Positions 53,701 to 63,116 of a DNA stretch of 64,000 nt are shown here, piece by piece; the first letter of the stretch is position 1, and every line of letters begins with the position of its first letter. The notes beneath the pieces are model-generated. The model made no database searches. It worked only from the letters and a program-made list of their open reading frames with translations, and was not told the DNA's origin. The translations under genes were made by a program, and so were the position numbers. The DNA comes from Shewanella canadensis (GTDB taxonomy: Bacteria; Pseudomonadota; Gammaproteobacteria; Enterobacterales; Shewanellaceae). The DNA lies in NCBI RefSeq assembly GCF_003966225.1, contig NZ_RXNU01000019.1:22785-86784 (forward strand), given 5' to 3'.

Positions 53701-53882
53701 CTGCAGCAGGTCTGTTACCCCTGTTACTCGAATCCAGCCTTCAGGCGCAAGTGGTACAGCCCTTGGTTGTCTCAATCGTATTCGGGATCTTTGCCTCAAC
53801 CTTGATGGTGTTATTCATCATTCCTTGTGCCTACGCGATTTTGGCTGACTTTGGTGTCGTGAAGAAACACCAGAAAATATAG
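50775..53882 (+). CDS. RND-family efflux permease
   Basis: A 1035-residue proton-driven inner-membrane pump of the AcrB type. The start is GTG, overlapping the previous stop by 4 bases (GTGA). The first helix is followed by FPEFAPPYVTATVVYPGASPIEVEE. The proton-relay region in the fourth helix reads GIMMDDAIVIAESIASH, and the later half has GIVVNDSILLVQYIRHHVDEG. Twelve membrane segments and two large periplasmic loops are apparent. The drugs or metabolites pumped cannot be told. Confidence 0.92.
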   Translation: MIAYITRHPTLANLLMLSLLFLGLLNLGSIKRETFPEFAPPYVTATVVYPGASPIEVEESLCLRMEDAVDGLGNVEEVKCDAQEGVASMTIKLDGKADIGRSLVDVQTQINAIKNFPAQIEPPIVKELDWAEPVVDIAISADASWPHLKSYAEDLKHRLKIDAGVSLVSVAGFSDHQLRVELNQIDMRRLGLTAADIADKVGRQNVKIPAGNIELKDKNLLLRFDERKVTPKALKQTIVASTSDGSVVRLGDIATVTDRFELDEEHILFNGQHAAIIKVQKNKADDALRIKEKVSSFIELERLRVPDGVSLTLTNDLSSLLKDRLDMMLTNGWQGIILVFFSMWLFFSLRYSFWVSAGLPVAFLGGIYLMSLFGVSINIMSLVGLLMAIGIMMDDAIVIAESIASHVDRGLAPHDAVVQGVKKVAPGVVSSFLTTILIFSSLLGLDGQMGAVLSAIPTVLIMVLSISLIEAFLILPNHLNHSLSHAPKKAARGELKFKRDFLAKFEEFRNTTLVNAVRFVVHWRYASVGITLGILLSSVALVAGGVLKFVPFPELDGDIAEVRIILPPGSPLSSTQQVVEQVIFSAKETAARYTEEVEEGVELIQDITAQYNFNADAGEKGPHVATVRLDILSAETRDTLIEEFIHDWRDSTGELAAPLSMVFKQPTMGPAGRDIEVRLQGDDLDMLKQASVSLQSYLAQFDGINGILDDMRPGKEEIKVSLRPGAETFGIDGQLVANQLRSAFFGQRADEVQVGPENIEIEVRLNKVQAGDLHALANFPIILPDGNQLPLSAIAKLENQRSYVRIQRIDSQRSVTVMADVDNRKGNSTETLAKIQSDWLPQAIQDYPGVRVDFEGSAKETAKTGASLGKGFLIGIFGLFAILSFQFRSYLEPVVVMLAIPLALIGVLWGHVLLGYNLSMPSIMGFISLAGIVVNDSILLVQYIRHHVDEGDSVHEAVVSASRERFRAVFLTSLTTAAGLLPLLLESSLQAQVVQPLVVSIVFGIFASTLMVLFIIPCAYAILADFGVVKKHQKI

Positions 53883-53890
53883 AACCTATA

Positions 53891-53916
53891 AGGTAGGCTC
53901 AGATCTGAGCCTACCT
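53891..53916. terminator. Bidirectional terminator, 26-base perfect palindrome
   Basis: AGGTAGGCTCAGA and TCTGAGCCTACCT form a perfect palindrome between the convergent RND and LysR genes. The LysR stop codon (53911-53913) lies inside it, so it serves both directions. Confidence 0.75.
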
Positions 53917-54798
53917 GTTCTTCATAAGAAAATCGACAAAGGCTCTGTCGGCCTGACTTATCGGTCTCTCTCTCTTCCATGCGATGTGAAGGTCAAGATA
54001 GACCTCTGGATTAAAGGGTTTGGCTAAGATGTCATCTCTTTCACTTATTACCATCTCCAGCACACTGGTGATGGCAAAGCCTTGTGAGACCACTTGCTTG
54101 ATTAAGTTGATCAGGTTGGTTTCGAAGGCGATGTTTGCATTTAACCCCAATGTTTTCGCCTGTGACAGCATCCACTCCCGATGAAAGTAGCCAGGTTTGA
54201 ACATCACCAACTCATGCTCGAAGAACTGTTCCAGGCTGATAGCCGTTTCATCGGCCAGCGGGTGTTCTGTCCCTATGGCAACCACCATCTGCTCTGTGAG
54301 CAGCAGGTGACTCTCAAACTCAGGGCTGAGATCTTGAGCCGTGATGATGGCGATATCGACCTCTTCACGGGATAGCATTTTCAGTGAATCCCGGGTCCCA
54401 CCTTCGAACAGTGACAGCTTGAGATCCGGGTATTGATGGCGAAAGGCCATCAGTCTGGAGGGAAGGTAAAATGAACCCAACATACCGGGTACGCCTATCC
54501 GGACCTCCCCTTTAGTTAAGTTTGCCATCGATTTGATATGGGCTTCGGCTTGTTTGAGTTGTTTGATGATGAGTAAGGCGTGTTGATGCAGAGCCGCACC
54601 TTCTGCCGTCAGGCTGAGTTTTTTCTCTCGTTTATTGGCCGTGCCCCCTCTGTTAACCAGAGTGACACCCAGTGAGAGCTCTAGCCGTTTAATACTCTGG
54701 CTTAAGGCGGGTTGAGCCATGTTGAGGCTCTCGGCGGCTTTAGTAAAACTGCCCTCTTTAGCTAATGCATCTAAATGTTTTAACTGACGAATGTCCAC
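53911..54798 (-). CDS. LysR-type regulator divergent from an MFS transporter (YnfL-like)
   Basis: A 295-residue LTTR with MDIRQLKHLDALAKEGSFTKAAESLNMAQPALSQSIKRLE and a substrate-binding domain from about residue 90. The start is placed at GTG 54798, which gives the standard MDIRQL opening. A longer TTG form would add six residues. It is divergent from the MFS gene with a 115-base gap, the usual layout for a regulator of its neighbour. Confidence 0.88.
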   Translation of the reverse strand: MDIRQLKHLDALAKEGSFTKAAESLNMAQPALSQSIKRLELSLGVTLVNRGGTANKREKKLSLTAEGAALHQHALLIIKQLKQAEAHIKSMANLTKGEVRIGVPGMLGSFYLPSRLMAFRHQYPDLKLSLFEGGTRDSLKMLSREEVDIAIITAQDLSPEFESHLLLTEQMVVAIGTEHPLADETAISLEQFFEHELVMFKPGYFHREWMLSQAKTLGLNANIAFETNLINLIKQVVSQGFAITSVLEMVISERDDILAKPFNPEVYLDLHIAWKRERPISQADRAFVDFLMKNR

Positions 54799-54913
54799 AA
54801 TAACCGCCCATAACAAAAATCAATGATTGTGATTGTTTTAATCTATTATTGTTATGTTATTACCGATGCTAACCTATGTCTATCGAGTGTGGATAATTTA
54901 ATTGCAGAGACAG

Positions 54914-56236
54914 ATGACGGCTCAACGAAACATAAGCTTTAACGACATTAGCATGGAGAGTCGATGCCTTAGTGATGAGCACTCTTGTGATGAAAGGGGC
55001 TTGAAAGAGTCTAGGGAGATCCGCCTTATATGGGGTCTGTCAATCGCCTCTGTGGTTATCTATATCAACCTCTATTTAGTGCAGGGGATCTTGCCTTTAA
55101 TCGCTGAAACTTTCGATGTTGCAACCAGTCATGCGACCTTACTGCTGTCAGTAACCAGCTTTGCGATGGCATTTTCACTGCTATTTTATGCCATCTTATC
55201 CGATAGGGTGGGGCGTAAGACACCGCTACTCGTCAGCTTATATCTGTTATTACTCTCAGATCTAATGATGCTCTTCGTTGCCGAGTTCAGCCATTTGGTG
55301 GTGCTTCGCTTACTTCAGGGAGGATTACTTGCGGCCGTTCCGGCCATTGCTATGGCTTACTTTAAAGATGAGCTGAGCCAAGGGGCGATGCTAAAGGCCG
55401 GGGCCATCTATATTGCAGCTAACAGTGTGGGCGGAATAGCCGGTAGACTGATTGGTGGCGGCTTATCGCTTTATATGAGCTGGCAGGAGTTGATGTCGGT
55501 AATTTTACTGCTTTCACTGTTTGGCGTGATCATCGTTCACTACCTGTTACCGAGCCGCATAAAGCCGCTGGTTTCAGAGTCTGATAAGGAGACTGTTGAA
55601 GCAGCAGTTAAAACGCGAAAACTGTTTAAGGTTACAGATTTTAACGGCTTCAGGCTTCATCTTGGGGATCCTAAGCTACGTAATATCTACCTGATTGGAG
55701 GTCTGGCATTTTTGGTGATGGTGAATCAATTTAGCTTTATCCAGCTGCACCTGATGTCATCTCCCTTTAATTGGGGACGTTTTGAAGTAACGCTCATCTT
55801 CCTCTGTTATCTGAGTGGCACATTAGCCTCCTATTATTCGGTACATTGGATAAAGCGCTACGGTCGTGAGCGACTGTTTAAGCTGGCGCTGTTATTAATG
55901 GTTTCAGGCAGTGTCGTGACGCTATTTGATACTGTCGGCTTCATCTGTATCGGTTTTTTATTAACGGCGTTTGGCTTTTTCTTTATCCACAGCAGCTGTA
56001 ATGCCTGGGTTGCGCAGCGGGCTAAGTTGCACAGGGCAAAGGCCACTGCCCTATATTTGTGCTGTTACTATCTTGGCGCCGCATTGGGTGGGCCATATCT
56101 GATGCCATTTTGGCAGCATTGGGGCTGGAGCGGAGTCGTACTGGGCTCAATTATCGCACTGGCTGTGTTAGCCTTGGCCATAGTTAAAGTGACCAGAGTG
56201 GAGCGACTCGACATCGCTCAGGTGAGTGCATCGTAA
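54914..56236 (+). CDS. MFS transporter, YnfM-like
   Basis: A 12-helix transporter of about 440 residues. The first cytoplasmic loop motif reads AILSDRVGRKTPLLVSLY, and GAIYIAANSVGGIAGRLIGG, CYLSGTLASYYSVHW and LYLCCYYLGAALGGPYL follow. Its order resembles E. coli YnfM, and the divergent LysR gene supports this. The start could be the ATG at 54914 or 54953. The substrate is unknown. Confidence 0.85.
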   Translation: MTAQRNISFNDISMESRCLSDEHSCDERGLKESREIRLIWGLSIASVVIYINLYLVQGILPLIAETFDVATSHATLLLSVTSFAMAFSLLFYAILSDRVGRKTPLLVSLYLLLLSDLMMLFVAEFSHLVVLRLLQGGLLAAVPAIAMAYFKDELSQGAMLKAGAIYIAANSVGGIAGRLIGGGLSLYMSWQELMSVILLLSLFGVIIVHYLLPSRIKPLVSESDKETVEAAVKTRKLFKVTDFNGFRLHLGDPKLRNIYLIGGLAFLVMVNQFSFIQLHLMSSPFNWGRFEVTLIFLCYLSGTLASYYSVHWIKRYGRERLFKLALLLMVSGSVVTLFDTVGFICIGFLLTAFGFFFIHSSCNAWVAQRAKLHRAKATALYLCCYYLGAALGGPYLMPFWQHWGWSGVVLGSIIALAVLALAIVKVTRVERLDIAQVSAS

Positions 56237-56288
56237 GTGTAGGTCTTCATACACACAGGTGCCGATACCGAGTCAAATGATGCAGTAA

Positions 56289-57656
56289 CTATTGAATGAA
56301 CAGTTTACGGTCTAACTCATATTTTTGCATCTTGTCATAGAGTGTCTTGCGAGGCACTTCCAGTTGTTCCATGGTGAGTTTGATGCTGCCCTTGTTGTGA
56401 CTCAGCGCCTCTTCAATCAAGAGGCGTTCAAAAAACTCCACTCTTTGTTGTAGCGACATGCCACAATTGAGGTTTACAGAGCTGTTTATTGCCGTGGCAA
56501 AAGCGGCTTCTCCTCCAAGGAGTACATAGCGCTCGGCCAGATTTCTGAGCTCTCTTACATTTCCGGGCCAATCATGGGAGGCCAGTTGAGTCATCTGTTC
56601 TGCGTTGAGTGCGATCAGAGCCTTATGGTAACGGGATGACGCGATACGAGCGAAATGTAAAAATAACAGACCGATATCTTCGCGCCTCTCTCGCAAAGCG
56701 GGAATCGGCACTGTGACTAAGTTTAATCGGTAAAGCAGGTCCTGCCTGAACTCGCCGGTTTTACACAATTGAGTCAGGTCGACCTTAGTGGCGGCAATCA
56801 CCCGAATATCGAGTTCAATACTCCTGTTTGAACCGAGTCGTTCGACTTTTCTATCTTCCAGGACTCTCAGCAGTTTTATCTGCAGTGACAGCGGCGTACT
56901 TTCAATCTCATCGAGAAAGATTGTGCCACCATTGGCATACTCGAACTTACCTATACGGGTTTTATCTGCACCAGTAAATGCCCCCGATTCGGCCCCGAAT
57001 AACTCACTCTCTATGATGGTTTCCGGTATCGCCCCACAGTTTATGGCGACAAAATTAGCTTGATGACGAATGCTGTGATCGTGCAGATAGCGTGCGACTA
57101 ACTCTTTCCCTGTTCCGGTTTCACCTTCGATGAGCACATCGGCAGGCATATCTATTACCTGATGTATGATGTGTTTCATCTGTTCAATGCCGGGGCTACG
57201 ACCCAATATTCTGGGACCCGGCAGACTCTGTGATTCCAGCTCTCTCTTCAGCTTGCGGTTTTCTAGGGTTAACTCTCTTTTTTCTAAGGCCCGTTTCACC
57301 ACATCCAGAATATGTTCATTGTTGAATGGTTTTTCCAGAAAATCGTAGGCACCTTGTTTAAGTGCTTGTACTGCCATGGCGATATCGCCGAAGCCTGTGA
57401 GTAGTATGATGGGCAGATCTTTATCTTTTGCCAGCAGGTTACGCATCAGGGAGATGCCATCAAGCTGTGGCATATTGACATCTGTGATGACGACACCGGG
57501 CCAATTGAGGTGGATCTGTTCCGGTAAGCTCTTAGGCGTAGTAGTGGCGAGTGCTGGAATGCCTTCTAATTCAAATAGCTGCATTAGGGCTGAACCGATT
57601 AAGGGCTCATCATCGACAATGAGCACTTTGATGTTATCTAAATTACTGATGTTCAT
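56289..57656 (-). CDS. dctD: C4-dicarboxylate response regulator DctD (sigma-54 activator)
   Basis: 455 residues with a receiver (IKVLIVDDEP, phospho-Asp in VVITDVNMPQLDG, KPF), an AAA+ domain (GETGTGKELVA, ESGAFTGADKT, GGTIFLDEIES) and a Fis-type HTH (MEQLEVPRKTLYDKMQKYEL). The start is set at 57656, where AGGGAGAA precedes the ATG and the overlap with dctB is 14 bases. It is expected to drive dctPQM from the sigma-54 promoter at 62974. Confidence 0.92.
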   Translation of the reverse strand: MNISNLDNIKVLIVDDEPLIGSALMQLFELEGIPALATTTPKSLPEQIHLNWPGVVITDVNMPQLDGISLMRNLLAKDKDLPIILLTGFGDIAMAVQALKQGAYDFLEKPFNNEHILDVVKRALEKRELTLENRKLKRELESQSLPGPRILGRSPGIEQMKHIIHQVIDMPADVLIEGETGTGKELVARYLHDHSIRHQANFVAINCGAIPETIIESELFGAESGAFTGADKTRIGKFEYANGGTIFLDEIESTPLSLQIKLLRVLEDRKVERLGSNRSIELDIRVIAATKVDLTQLCKTGEFRQDLLYRLNLVTVPIPALRERREDIGLLFLHFARIASSRYHKALIALNAEQMTQLASHDWPGNVRELRNLAERYVLLGGEAAFATAINSSVNLNCGMSLQQRVEFFERLLIEEALSHNKGSIKLTMEQLEVPRKTLYDKMQKYELDRKLFIQ

Positions 57657-59484
57657 CGGTAAATTCTCCCTGCTGACCGTTAGCTGATTTGAGTGATGTC
57701 CCATCAAGATAAATGGGTAAGGTGATTTCAAATATGGCACCACTAAGGTGAGCGTTGGAAACCGTAATATTGCCTTGCATCGATTCGACAATGCGTCTGG
57801 AGATGGATAACCCCAGACCTAAACCTTGGCGTTCGCTGGTGGTATAGTAAGGTTCGAATATCTTTTCCATCTGGCTTTCCCGTACGCCCGGGCCGCTGTC
57901 TTGAATGCGAATACGCAGCATTGTGCCTTGCTCTGCAGTGACTATCAGTTTTTTATGTATGCAATGCTTCATTGCGACGATGGCATTGCTCATTAAGTTA
58001 ACGAGTACTTGTTGTAGCCTGATATTATCTCCCCAGACCTCACATCTGATTTCATTCGATGAGAGGATAAGTTCAATGCCTTGCTTATCTATTTCAGGTT
58101 GGATAATGGTGAGAGAGTCTTGAATACATTGATTGATGTTCGTTGCGCTGTCGTCTCCCTGACTTTTTCGGGTGAAATTTTTAAATTGGCCGACGATGGC
58201 AGCGAGCCTGTCTGTCAGTGAAATGATGGTATTTATATTGTCGGAAACCTGCTCGAGTTGATTTCTGCTTACCAAGGTCTGAGTATTTTGTGCATAGCTT
58301 CTTATTGCGGCCAGAGGCTGATTTATCTCGTGGTTTATGCTCGCAGACAAACTGCCTATGACGGTGAGCTTAGCCGCCTGTATTAACTCATCTTGTGTCT
58401 CGTTTAGCTTTTGATTACTGGCTTGTAGGGCTTGTGTTCTGGCCTGAACACGCTGTTCGAGCTGGTCATTGGCCTGTTGTATCCGTAATGAACTCTTACG
58501 CTTCTCTAAGGCGAATAAAGCCCCTAATGCCAATAATAGATACACAGTGGCATATAGCATCATAAAAGCGGGTAGGGAGCTGTAAATGGGGGATAGAGGC
58601 GCCATAATATGTATATTCCACCCGGCCTTTATCATCGACTGATGGATTTCCATATAGTCAAAAACTCCTTTGCTGGAGTTTATGGCGTATATCCTTTGCT
58701 CTGCCGAAGCGCTTTCATCGTAAGAGGGGTTAATCGCTAATTCATTGATGACTCTGTTAGCGTACCGTTTAGATTCATTTATCGCATATTGCCGGGGTTG
58801 CTCTATGGGCGATAATGAATTTAACCGCCAGCTATTGATGCTGGAGAGAAAAATAATGTTATCGGGGTCGGTAATGGCAAACTCATAACCACCGGCTCTG
58901 GCTATGCCTGTGCTCTGCTGTTCAATTTCGGTGATATCTACTTTAACAACGATTGCGCCTAAAATAATCGATTGATTATAGATAGGGTATGAAAAGTAAA
59001 AGCCACGTTTATTAGATGAGGTGCCCACGGCATAGTAACGGCCGAGCCTCCCGGAAATGGCTTCTTGATAATAAGGACGAAAGGAGAAGTCTTTGTCAAT
59101 AAAAGAGTAACTTTTCTGCCAGTTACTGGCCGATATCGCAACGCCCGAAGCATCAATTAAATAGATGTCCAGAGATTCAGTGATATGTTGGATCTCTTCT
59201 AAATAGAGGTTGAGCGTTTGAATGCTATCTGGATTTTCGTGGTCCAAAAGTGCATTTTTTAATAATGGGTTTGTGGATAATACATGCGGAATACTCTCAT
59301 ATCGTGACAGAGAACCATCGAGGAAGTTGATGAGCTCAGTCATCTGCTGCTTCGATTTTTGCGCCGTTTGAGTGTATCCCTTATTAAGATATAACCAATG
59401 AGTTGCCTTCAATATAACGGCAAGACCTATGAGTAAAATGATAGAGATGAGAAGATATTTTTTTATTTTTATTGTAAATGCCAT
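57643..59484 (-). CDS. dctB: C4-dicarboxylate sensor kinase DctB
   Basis: An inner-membrane histidine kinase of about 613 residues. Two membrane segments (near residues 8-28 and 290-315) bracket a double-PAS periplasmic sensor region of about 260 residues (DIYLIDASGVAISASNW, FSFRPYYQEAI). A coiled coil, HisKA (SLSASINHEINQPLAAIRSYAQ) and HATPase (NLMSNAIVAM, DSGPGV, GLGLGLSISRRI) follow. A GTG at 59496 would add four residues. It overlaps dctD. Confidence 0.92.
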   Translation of the reverse strand: MAFTIKIKKYLLISIILLIGLAVILKATHWLYLNKGYTQTAQKSKQQMTELINFLDGSLSRYESIPHVLSTNPLLKNALLDHENPDSIQTLNLYLEEIQHITESLDIYLIDASGVAISASNWQKSYSFIDKDFSFRPYYQEAISGRLGRYYAVGTSSNKRGFYFSYPIYNQSIILGAIVVKVDITEIEQQSTGIARAGGYEFAITDPDNIIFLSSINSWRLNSLSPIEQPRQYAINESKRYANRVINELAINPSYDESASAEQRIYAINSSKGVFDYMEIHQSMIKAGWNIHIMAPLSPIYSSLPAFMMLYATVYLLLALGALFALEKRKSSLRIQQANDQLEQRVQARTQALQASNQKLNETQDELIQAAKLTVIGSLSASINHEINQPLAAIRSYAQNTQTLVSRNQLEQVSDNINTIISLTDRLAAIVGQFKNFTRKSQGDDSATNINQCIQDSLTIIQPEIDKQGIELILSSNEIRCEVWGDNIRLQQVLVNLMSNAIVAMKHCIHKKLIVTAEQGTMLRIRIQDSGPGVRESQMEKIFEPYYTTSERQGLGLGLSISRRIVESMQGNITVSNAHLSGAIFEITLPIYLDGTSLKSANGQQGEFTDEHQ

Positions 59485-59600
59485 AAAGCTATACACATCC
59501 CGGTGAAAATATAGCGCGCCTAACAGTTCAATAACTATACTACTGGTTAGGCACGCTTGAAACTCTTAATTATTACTAGCTTAATGGGTTACAGGGAAAC

Positions 59601-60998
59601 TCAATACCCATTCAATTTATCTATGTACTCAGGCAAGAATAGGGATATCTGCGGTACATATGTGATCAGCATGAGGAAAATCAACAGAAGCCCCAACCAC
59701 GGAACGCAAGATTTTATAACCCAGCCCATACTCTTTCCTGTGATCCCTGCGGTCACAAAGAGATTGAGTCCCACCGGCGGCGTCAGCATTCCTATCTCCA
59801 TATTAACCACCATGATAATACCCAGGTGGATCGGGTCGATACCCAGTTGGGTTGCGATGGGGAACAGGATGGGGGCCATGATAAGTAAAATAGCCGATGG
59901 TTCCATGAAGTTGCCGGCAGCCAGAAGTAACAGGTTAACGATAATCAGAAATCCCCATGCTGGCAGGCCCATACCCACAATGGCTTCGGCGATGATATGA
60001 GGTATACGCTCAGTCGTAAGAACATGGGCGAATAACATGGCGTTGGCAATAATGAAAAGCAGCATGATACTGACTTTTGCCCCATCCCGGACTACGTGGC
60101 GTATCTCTTTATCGATAGGGGTTTTAACTACCGCGAGTAACATATATCCCAGATTGCGGATTGCGGCACCAATCAAAGATTCCTGTTTATTTTTCCAGGC
60201 TACGCCTCTTAGGGGGCCGATGTCCCGGTAACCAAACACAGCGATAAAGTAAGCGTATACACATGCCACGGCCGCAGCTTCGGTTGGGCTGGCCACACCA
60301 CCATAAATTGAACCCAGTACGATAAGGATGAGTGCTAAACCGCCCATCGCCTTTGAACTGGATATTGCCAGCACTTTGACACCAGGAAAAGGCCTGGAGG
60401 GGAGGTTCTTTACTCTGGCAACTATGTATATGGCTAGCATCAGCAGAAAGCCCATCATTAACCCGGGGACAAGGCCTGCCATAAACATTCTAGCCGCCGA
60501 CACCTCGGTCGCTGCAGCGTAAACAAGCATGACAATCGATGGCGGGATTAATATCCCTAAGGTGCCAGATGTAGTAATGACCCCAGCTGCAAATTTTTCA
60601 GGGTAACCTGCGCGAACCATACCGACAATAACGATAGAGCCAATGGCGGCGACGGTAGCGGGTGATGAACCTGACACGGCTGCGAATAACATACAGGCCA
60701 TAACAGAGGCCATAGCGAGTCCGCCTCGAATGTGTCCAACACTGTCCATGGCAAAGTCGATTATTCTTCTGGCCACACCACCGGTAGATAAAAACGCTGA
60801 AGATAGGATAAAGAAAGGGATAGCGAGCAAGGTGTAATGTTCTGATGTGGATTCGTAGAGCTTCAGGGCTACGGAGGCTAATGAATCATTTGAAAATAGC
60901 AGGATGGTCAGCATGCTTGAAAAGCCAAGCGCGATGGCGATCGGCATGCCTAAGATCATGCAAACGAGTAGGGTGATGAATAGGGTGGCTATCGTCAT
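59601..60998 (-). CDS. dctM: TRAP transporter large permease DctM
   Basis: A sodium-driven TRAP transporter subunit with about 12 membrane segments over 465 residues. The opening LVCMILGMPIAIALGFSSML and motifs such as AVSGSSPATVAAIGSIVI, TSGTLGILIPPSIVMLVYA and GMLTPPVGLNLFV are typical. It overlaps dctQ by TAATG. Confidence 0.94.
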   Translation of the reverse strand: MTIATLFITLLVCMILGMPIAIALGFSSMLTILLFSNDSLASVALKLYESTSEHYTLLAIPFFILSSAFLSTGGVARRIIDFAMDSVGHIRGGLAMASVMACMLFAAVSGSSPATVAAIGSIVIVGMVRAGYPEKFAAGVITTSGTLGILIPPSIVMLVYAAATEVSAARMFMAGLVPGLMMGFLLMLAIYIVARVKNLPSRPFPGVKVLAISSSKAMGGLALILIVLGSIYGGVASPTEAAAVACVYAYFIAVFGYRDIGPLRGVAWKNKQESLIGAAIRNLGYMLLAVVKTPIDKEIRHVVRDGAKVSIMLLFIIANAMLFAHVLTTERIPHIIAEAIVGMGLPAWGFLIIVNLLLLAAGNFMEPSAILLIMAPILFPIATQLGIDPIHLGIIMVVNMEIGMLTPPVGLNLFVTAGITGKSMGWVIKSCVPWLGLLLIFLMLITYVPQISLFLPEYIDKLNGY

Positions 60999-61708
60999 TA
61001 TCGGTCATCCTTTTCATTTTGGTTTTTAGATGAAATATCCATTTTTTTGTTTGTGTCATGGTCTGTTGGCGTAACGGAAGCCTCACTGTTTTGCGGCATT
61101 GCATCTTTGACAGCTTCGGCTAAGTGCATGCTCTCTTCAGCCTCATCGGCTAATGTAAATCCGAGTTTTTGGTTTTTTAAAATGGCAACCAAGAGTTCGA
61201 TAAAGCGGAAACTAAGTAGTCCAAACCCAATGATCAATATGCTTTGTGATATCCAAAGGGGAACTGCAGGTTCTTCTACATCGATACGAAGAGTCTCCCA
61301 TACAAGATCCGGGTCCATATTACTGAACAGCTGGTGAGGGAAGTCTATGTCTTCCATCGGGATCCCGATCTCATACATCTTGTTCAGATAATCCCAACTC
61401 CCTTTCAAGAACATCACGCAATAAGCGATACATATCGTTACGGCCAGCAGAGCTACCATTTTTCTGGCTTGCTTTGGCAGTTTAACGACGAAAGCATCTA
61501 CGCCAATATGGGCGCCGACTTTTACTCCGTAGGACATGCCGAAAAGCACAAACCAGGCACATAAGGTCAGAGTTAGCTCCTGTATCCATAGAAAACCGGT
61601 ATTAAAGAAAAATCGTGCGATCACTTCGATAAAGACCAAAAAAGTCATGGAGGTGATCAACAGATTGAGAACCCCCTCCTCTAGATGAGAAAATATTCGT
61701 TTTATCAC
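60998..61708 (-). CDS. dctQ: TRAP transporter small permease DctQ
   Basis: A four-helix TRAP subunit of 236 residues. FLVFIEVIARFFFNTGFLWIQEL and LFGMSYGVKVGAHIGVD are the family motifs. The C-terminal tail of about 50 residues is long, polar and acidic (ADEAEESMHLAEAVKDAM), which is more than the usual DctQ. It follows dctP by 75 bases. Confidence 0.92.
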   Translation of the reverse strand: MIKRIFSHLEEGVLNLLITSMTFLVFIEVIARFFFNTGFLWIQELTLTLCAWFVLFGMSYGVKVGAHIGVDAFVVKLPKQARKMVALLAVTICIAYCVMFLKGSWDYLNKMYEIGIPMEDIDFPHQLFSNMDPDLVWETLRIDVEEPAVPLWISQSILIIGFGLLSFRFIELLVAILKNQKLGFTLADEAEESMHLAEAVKDAMPQNSEASVTPTDHDTNKKMDISSKNQNEKDDR

Positions 61709-61783
61709 CAGCGCTCTCCCCCTGAATGTATCGTGAGGGCTGAGTGGTTACCTCAGCCCTAATTATTATTGTTATTATTTTTG

Positions 61784-62839
61784 CTACAGCTTATTTGAAG
61801 CGACGGCTGCGTCGATAAGGTCTTTCCCTATCTTTGCTTCAAATTGACGCCAAACAGGTTTCATCGAAGACACCCACTCCTGACGTTGTTCTGCAGTTAA
61901 CTGGATGATGTCTGAGCGTTTTGAGGCTTCAATTGTCGCTTTGTCTTTATTTACCTTAGCGGCAGCGATTTGGTTACCGTGGGCCAGCGCTTCGTCCAGA
62001 GATGCTTTGATCACGGTACGCTTGTCTGCTGGCAGGCTTTTCCAGAATTCAGCCGATGTGACGACCATATAATCGAGTACACCATGATTGCTTTCTGTTA
62101 TATAACTTTGAACTTCAAAGAATTTCTTTGAATAAATGTTTGACCAAGTGTTCTCTTGGCCATCGATAGCGCGGGTTTGTAGCAAGGTAAATACTTCTGA
62201 AAATGGCTTTTTGACTGGGATAGCATCGACAGCTTGAAATTGTGCGGCTAAAACATCTGATGCCATAATTCTAAATTTCTTCCCGTTAGCATCCGTAGGC
62301 AGGATCAAAGGGCTACTGGCTGAGAGTTGTTTCATTCCATTGTGCAGGTACCCAAGACCTACAATTCCCTTACGTTTCATCGAATTTAACAGTTTTTGTC
62401 CTGAGTCACTCTGTTGAAACCTGTTTACAGACTCCATATTTTCAAATAGAAAAGGCAGGTCGAAGATCTGCAGTTTCTTTGTATAGCGTTCAAACTTAGA
62501 AAGTGAGGGAGCGACAAACTGCACATCATTCAGCAGAAGTGCTGCGACTTCATTATTATCACCAAATAGCTGGGAGTTAGGGAAAACATTCACTTGGTAT
62601 TCACCTGGTAAACGTTGTTCGACAAGCTCTTTGAATTTTAACGCCATCTGCCCTTTGGGAGTGTTTTCTGCTACGACGTGAGAGAATTTAATCTGTATTG
62701 GCTCGGCAAAAGCTTGAATACTGCTGGTTAGACAACCTGCGAGTACCGTCATTTTTAAAAGCACTTTCAGTGGGCGTGTAAGTGCACAAATATTTGTAGG
62801 TATAAGTTGAGTAGTCATCTTTTTTCCCTTTAATTTCAT
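61784..62839 (-). CDS. dctP: TRAP transporter periplasmic binding protein DctP
   Basis: An exported C4-dicarboxylate-binding protein of the DctP family: signal peptide ending SIQAFA, then IQIKFSHVVAENTPKGQMALKFKELVEQRLPG, the conserved FRIMASDVL with the carboxylate-binding Arg, and IDGQENTWSNIYSKKF. Two starts are possible: 62839 with CGGAG, or 62818 with AAAGGG. The adjacent dctBD, the sigma-54 promoter and the family support dicarboxylate uptake. Confidence 0.92.
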   Translation of the reverse strand: MKLKGKKMTTQLIPTNICALTRPLKVLLKMTVLAGCLTSSIQAFAEPIQIKFSHVVAENTPKGQMALKFKELVEQRLPGEYQVNVFPNSQLFGDNNEVAALLLNDVQFVAPSLSKFERYTKKLQIFDLPFLFENMESVNRFQQSDSGQKLLNSMKRKGIVGLGYLHNGMKQLSASSPLILPTDANGKKFRIMASDVLAAQFQAVDAIPVKKPFSEVFTLLQTRAIDGQENTWSNIYSKKFFEVQSYITESNHGVLDYMVVTSAEFWKSLPADKRTVIKASLDEALAHGNQIAAAKVNKDKATIEASKRSDIIQLTAEQRQEWVSSMKPVWRQFEAKIGKDLIDAAVASNKL

Positions 62840-62973
62840 TTTATTATCTCCGGAGTAAATCAGTAAAATTCACTTGGAGTTGGGTTTATCATCGTAGGGA
62901 TACGACCTGGCTTCCCTTAGCTAATTTAAAGTGGCTTTACGCTTCACTATATAAATCACTTCATAATGACATC

Positions 62974-62989
62974 AGCAAAGAGTAAGCCA
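62974..62989 (-). promoter_or_regulatory. Sigma-54 promoter of dctPQM
   Basis: TGGCTTACTCTTTGCT on the minus strand matches TGGCAC-N5-TTGCW with two mismatches, with GG and GC ten bases apart. The expected transcript start is near 62963, giving a leader of about 120 bases before dctP. Confidence 0.75.
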
Positions 62990-63098
62990 ACTTTATAAAT
63001 TTAAGGGGAAGTCGTTTGTTGTTATGGTGTTGCGGCTTTGTTGCGGCTAAGGGTTTTTTCGTCGATGAGTGGGAAGTGGCCAAGGGGGGAGGGCTCAA

Positions 63099-63116
63099 TG
63101 GGTGGAAAACCACCCA
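63099..63116. promoter_or_regulatory. Palindrome upstream of dctP, candidate DctD enhancer
   Basis: TGGGTGGAAAACCACCCA is a perfect 7-base inverted repeat around AAAA. It lies 110 bases upstream of the sigma-54 promoter, in the place expected for DctD dimers. No other strong palindrome is seen between 62990 and 63210. Confidence 0.5.
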
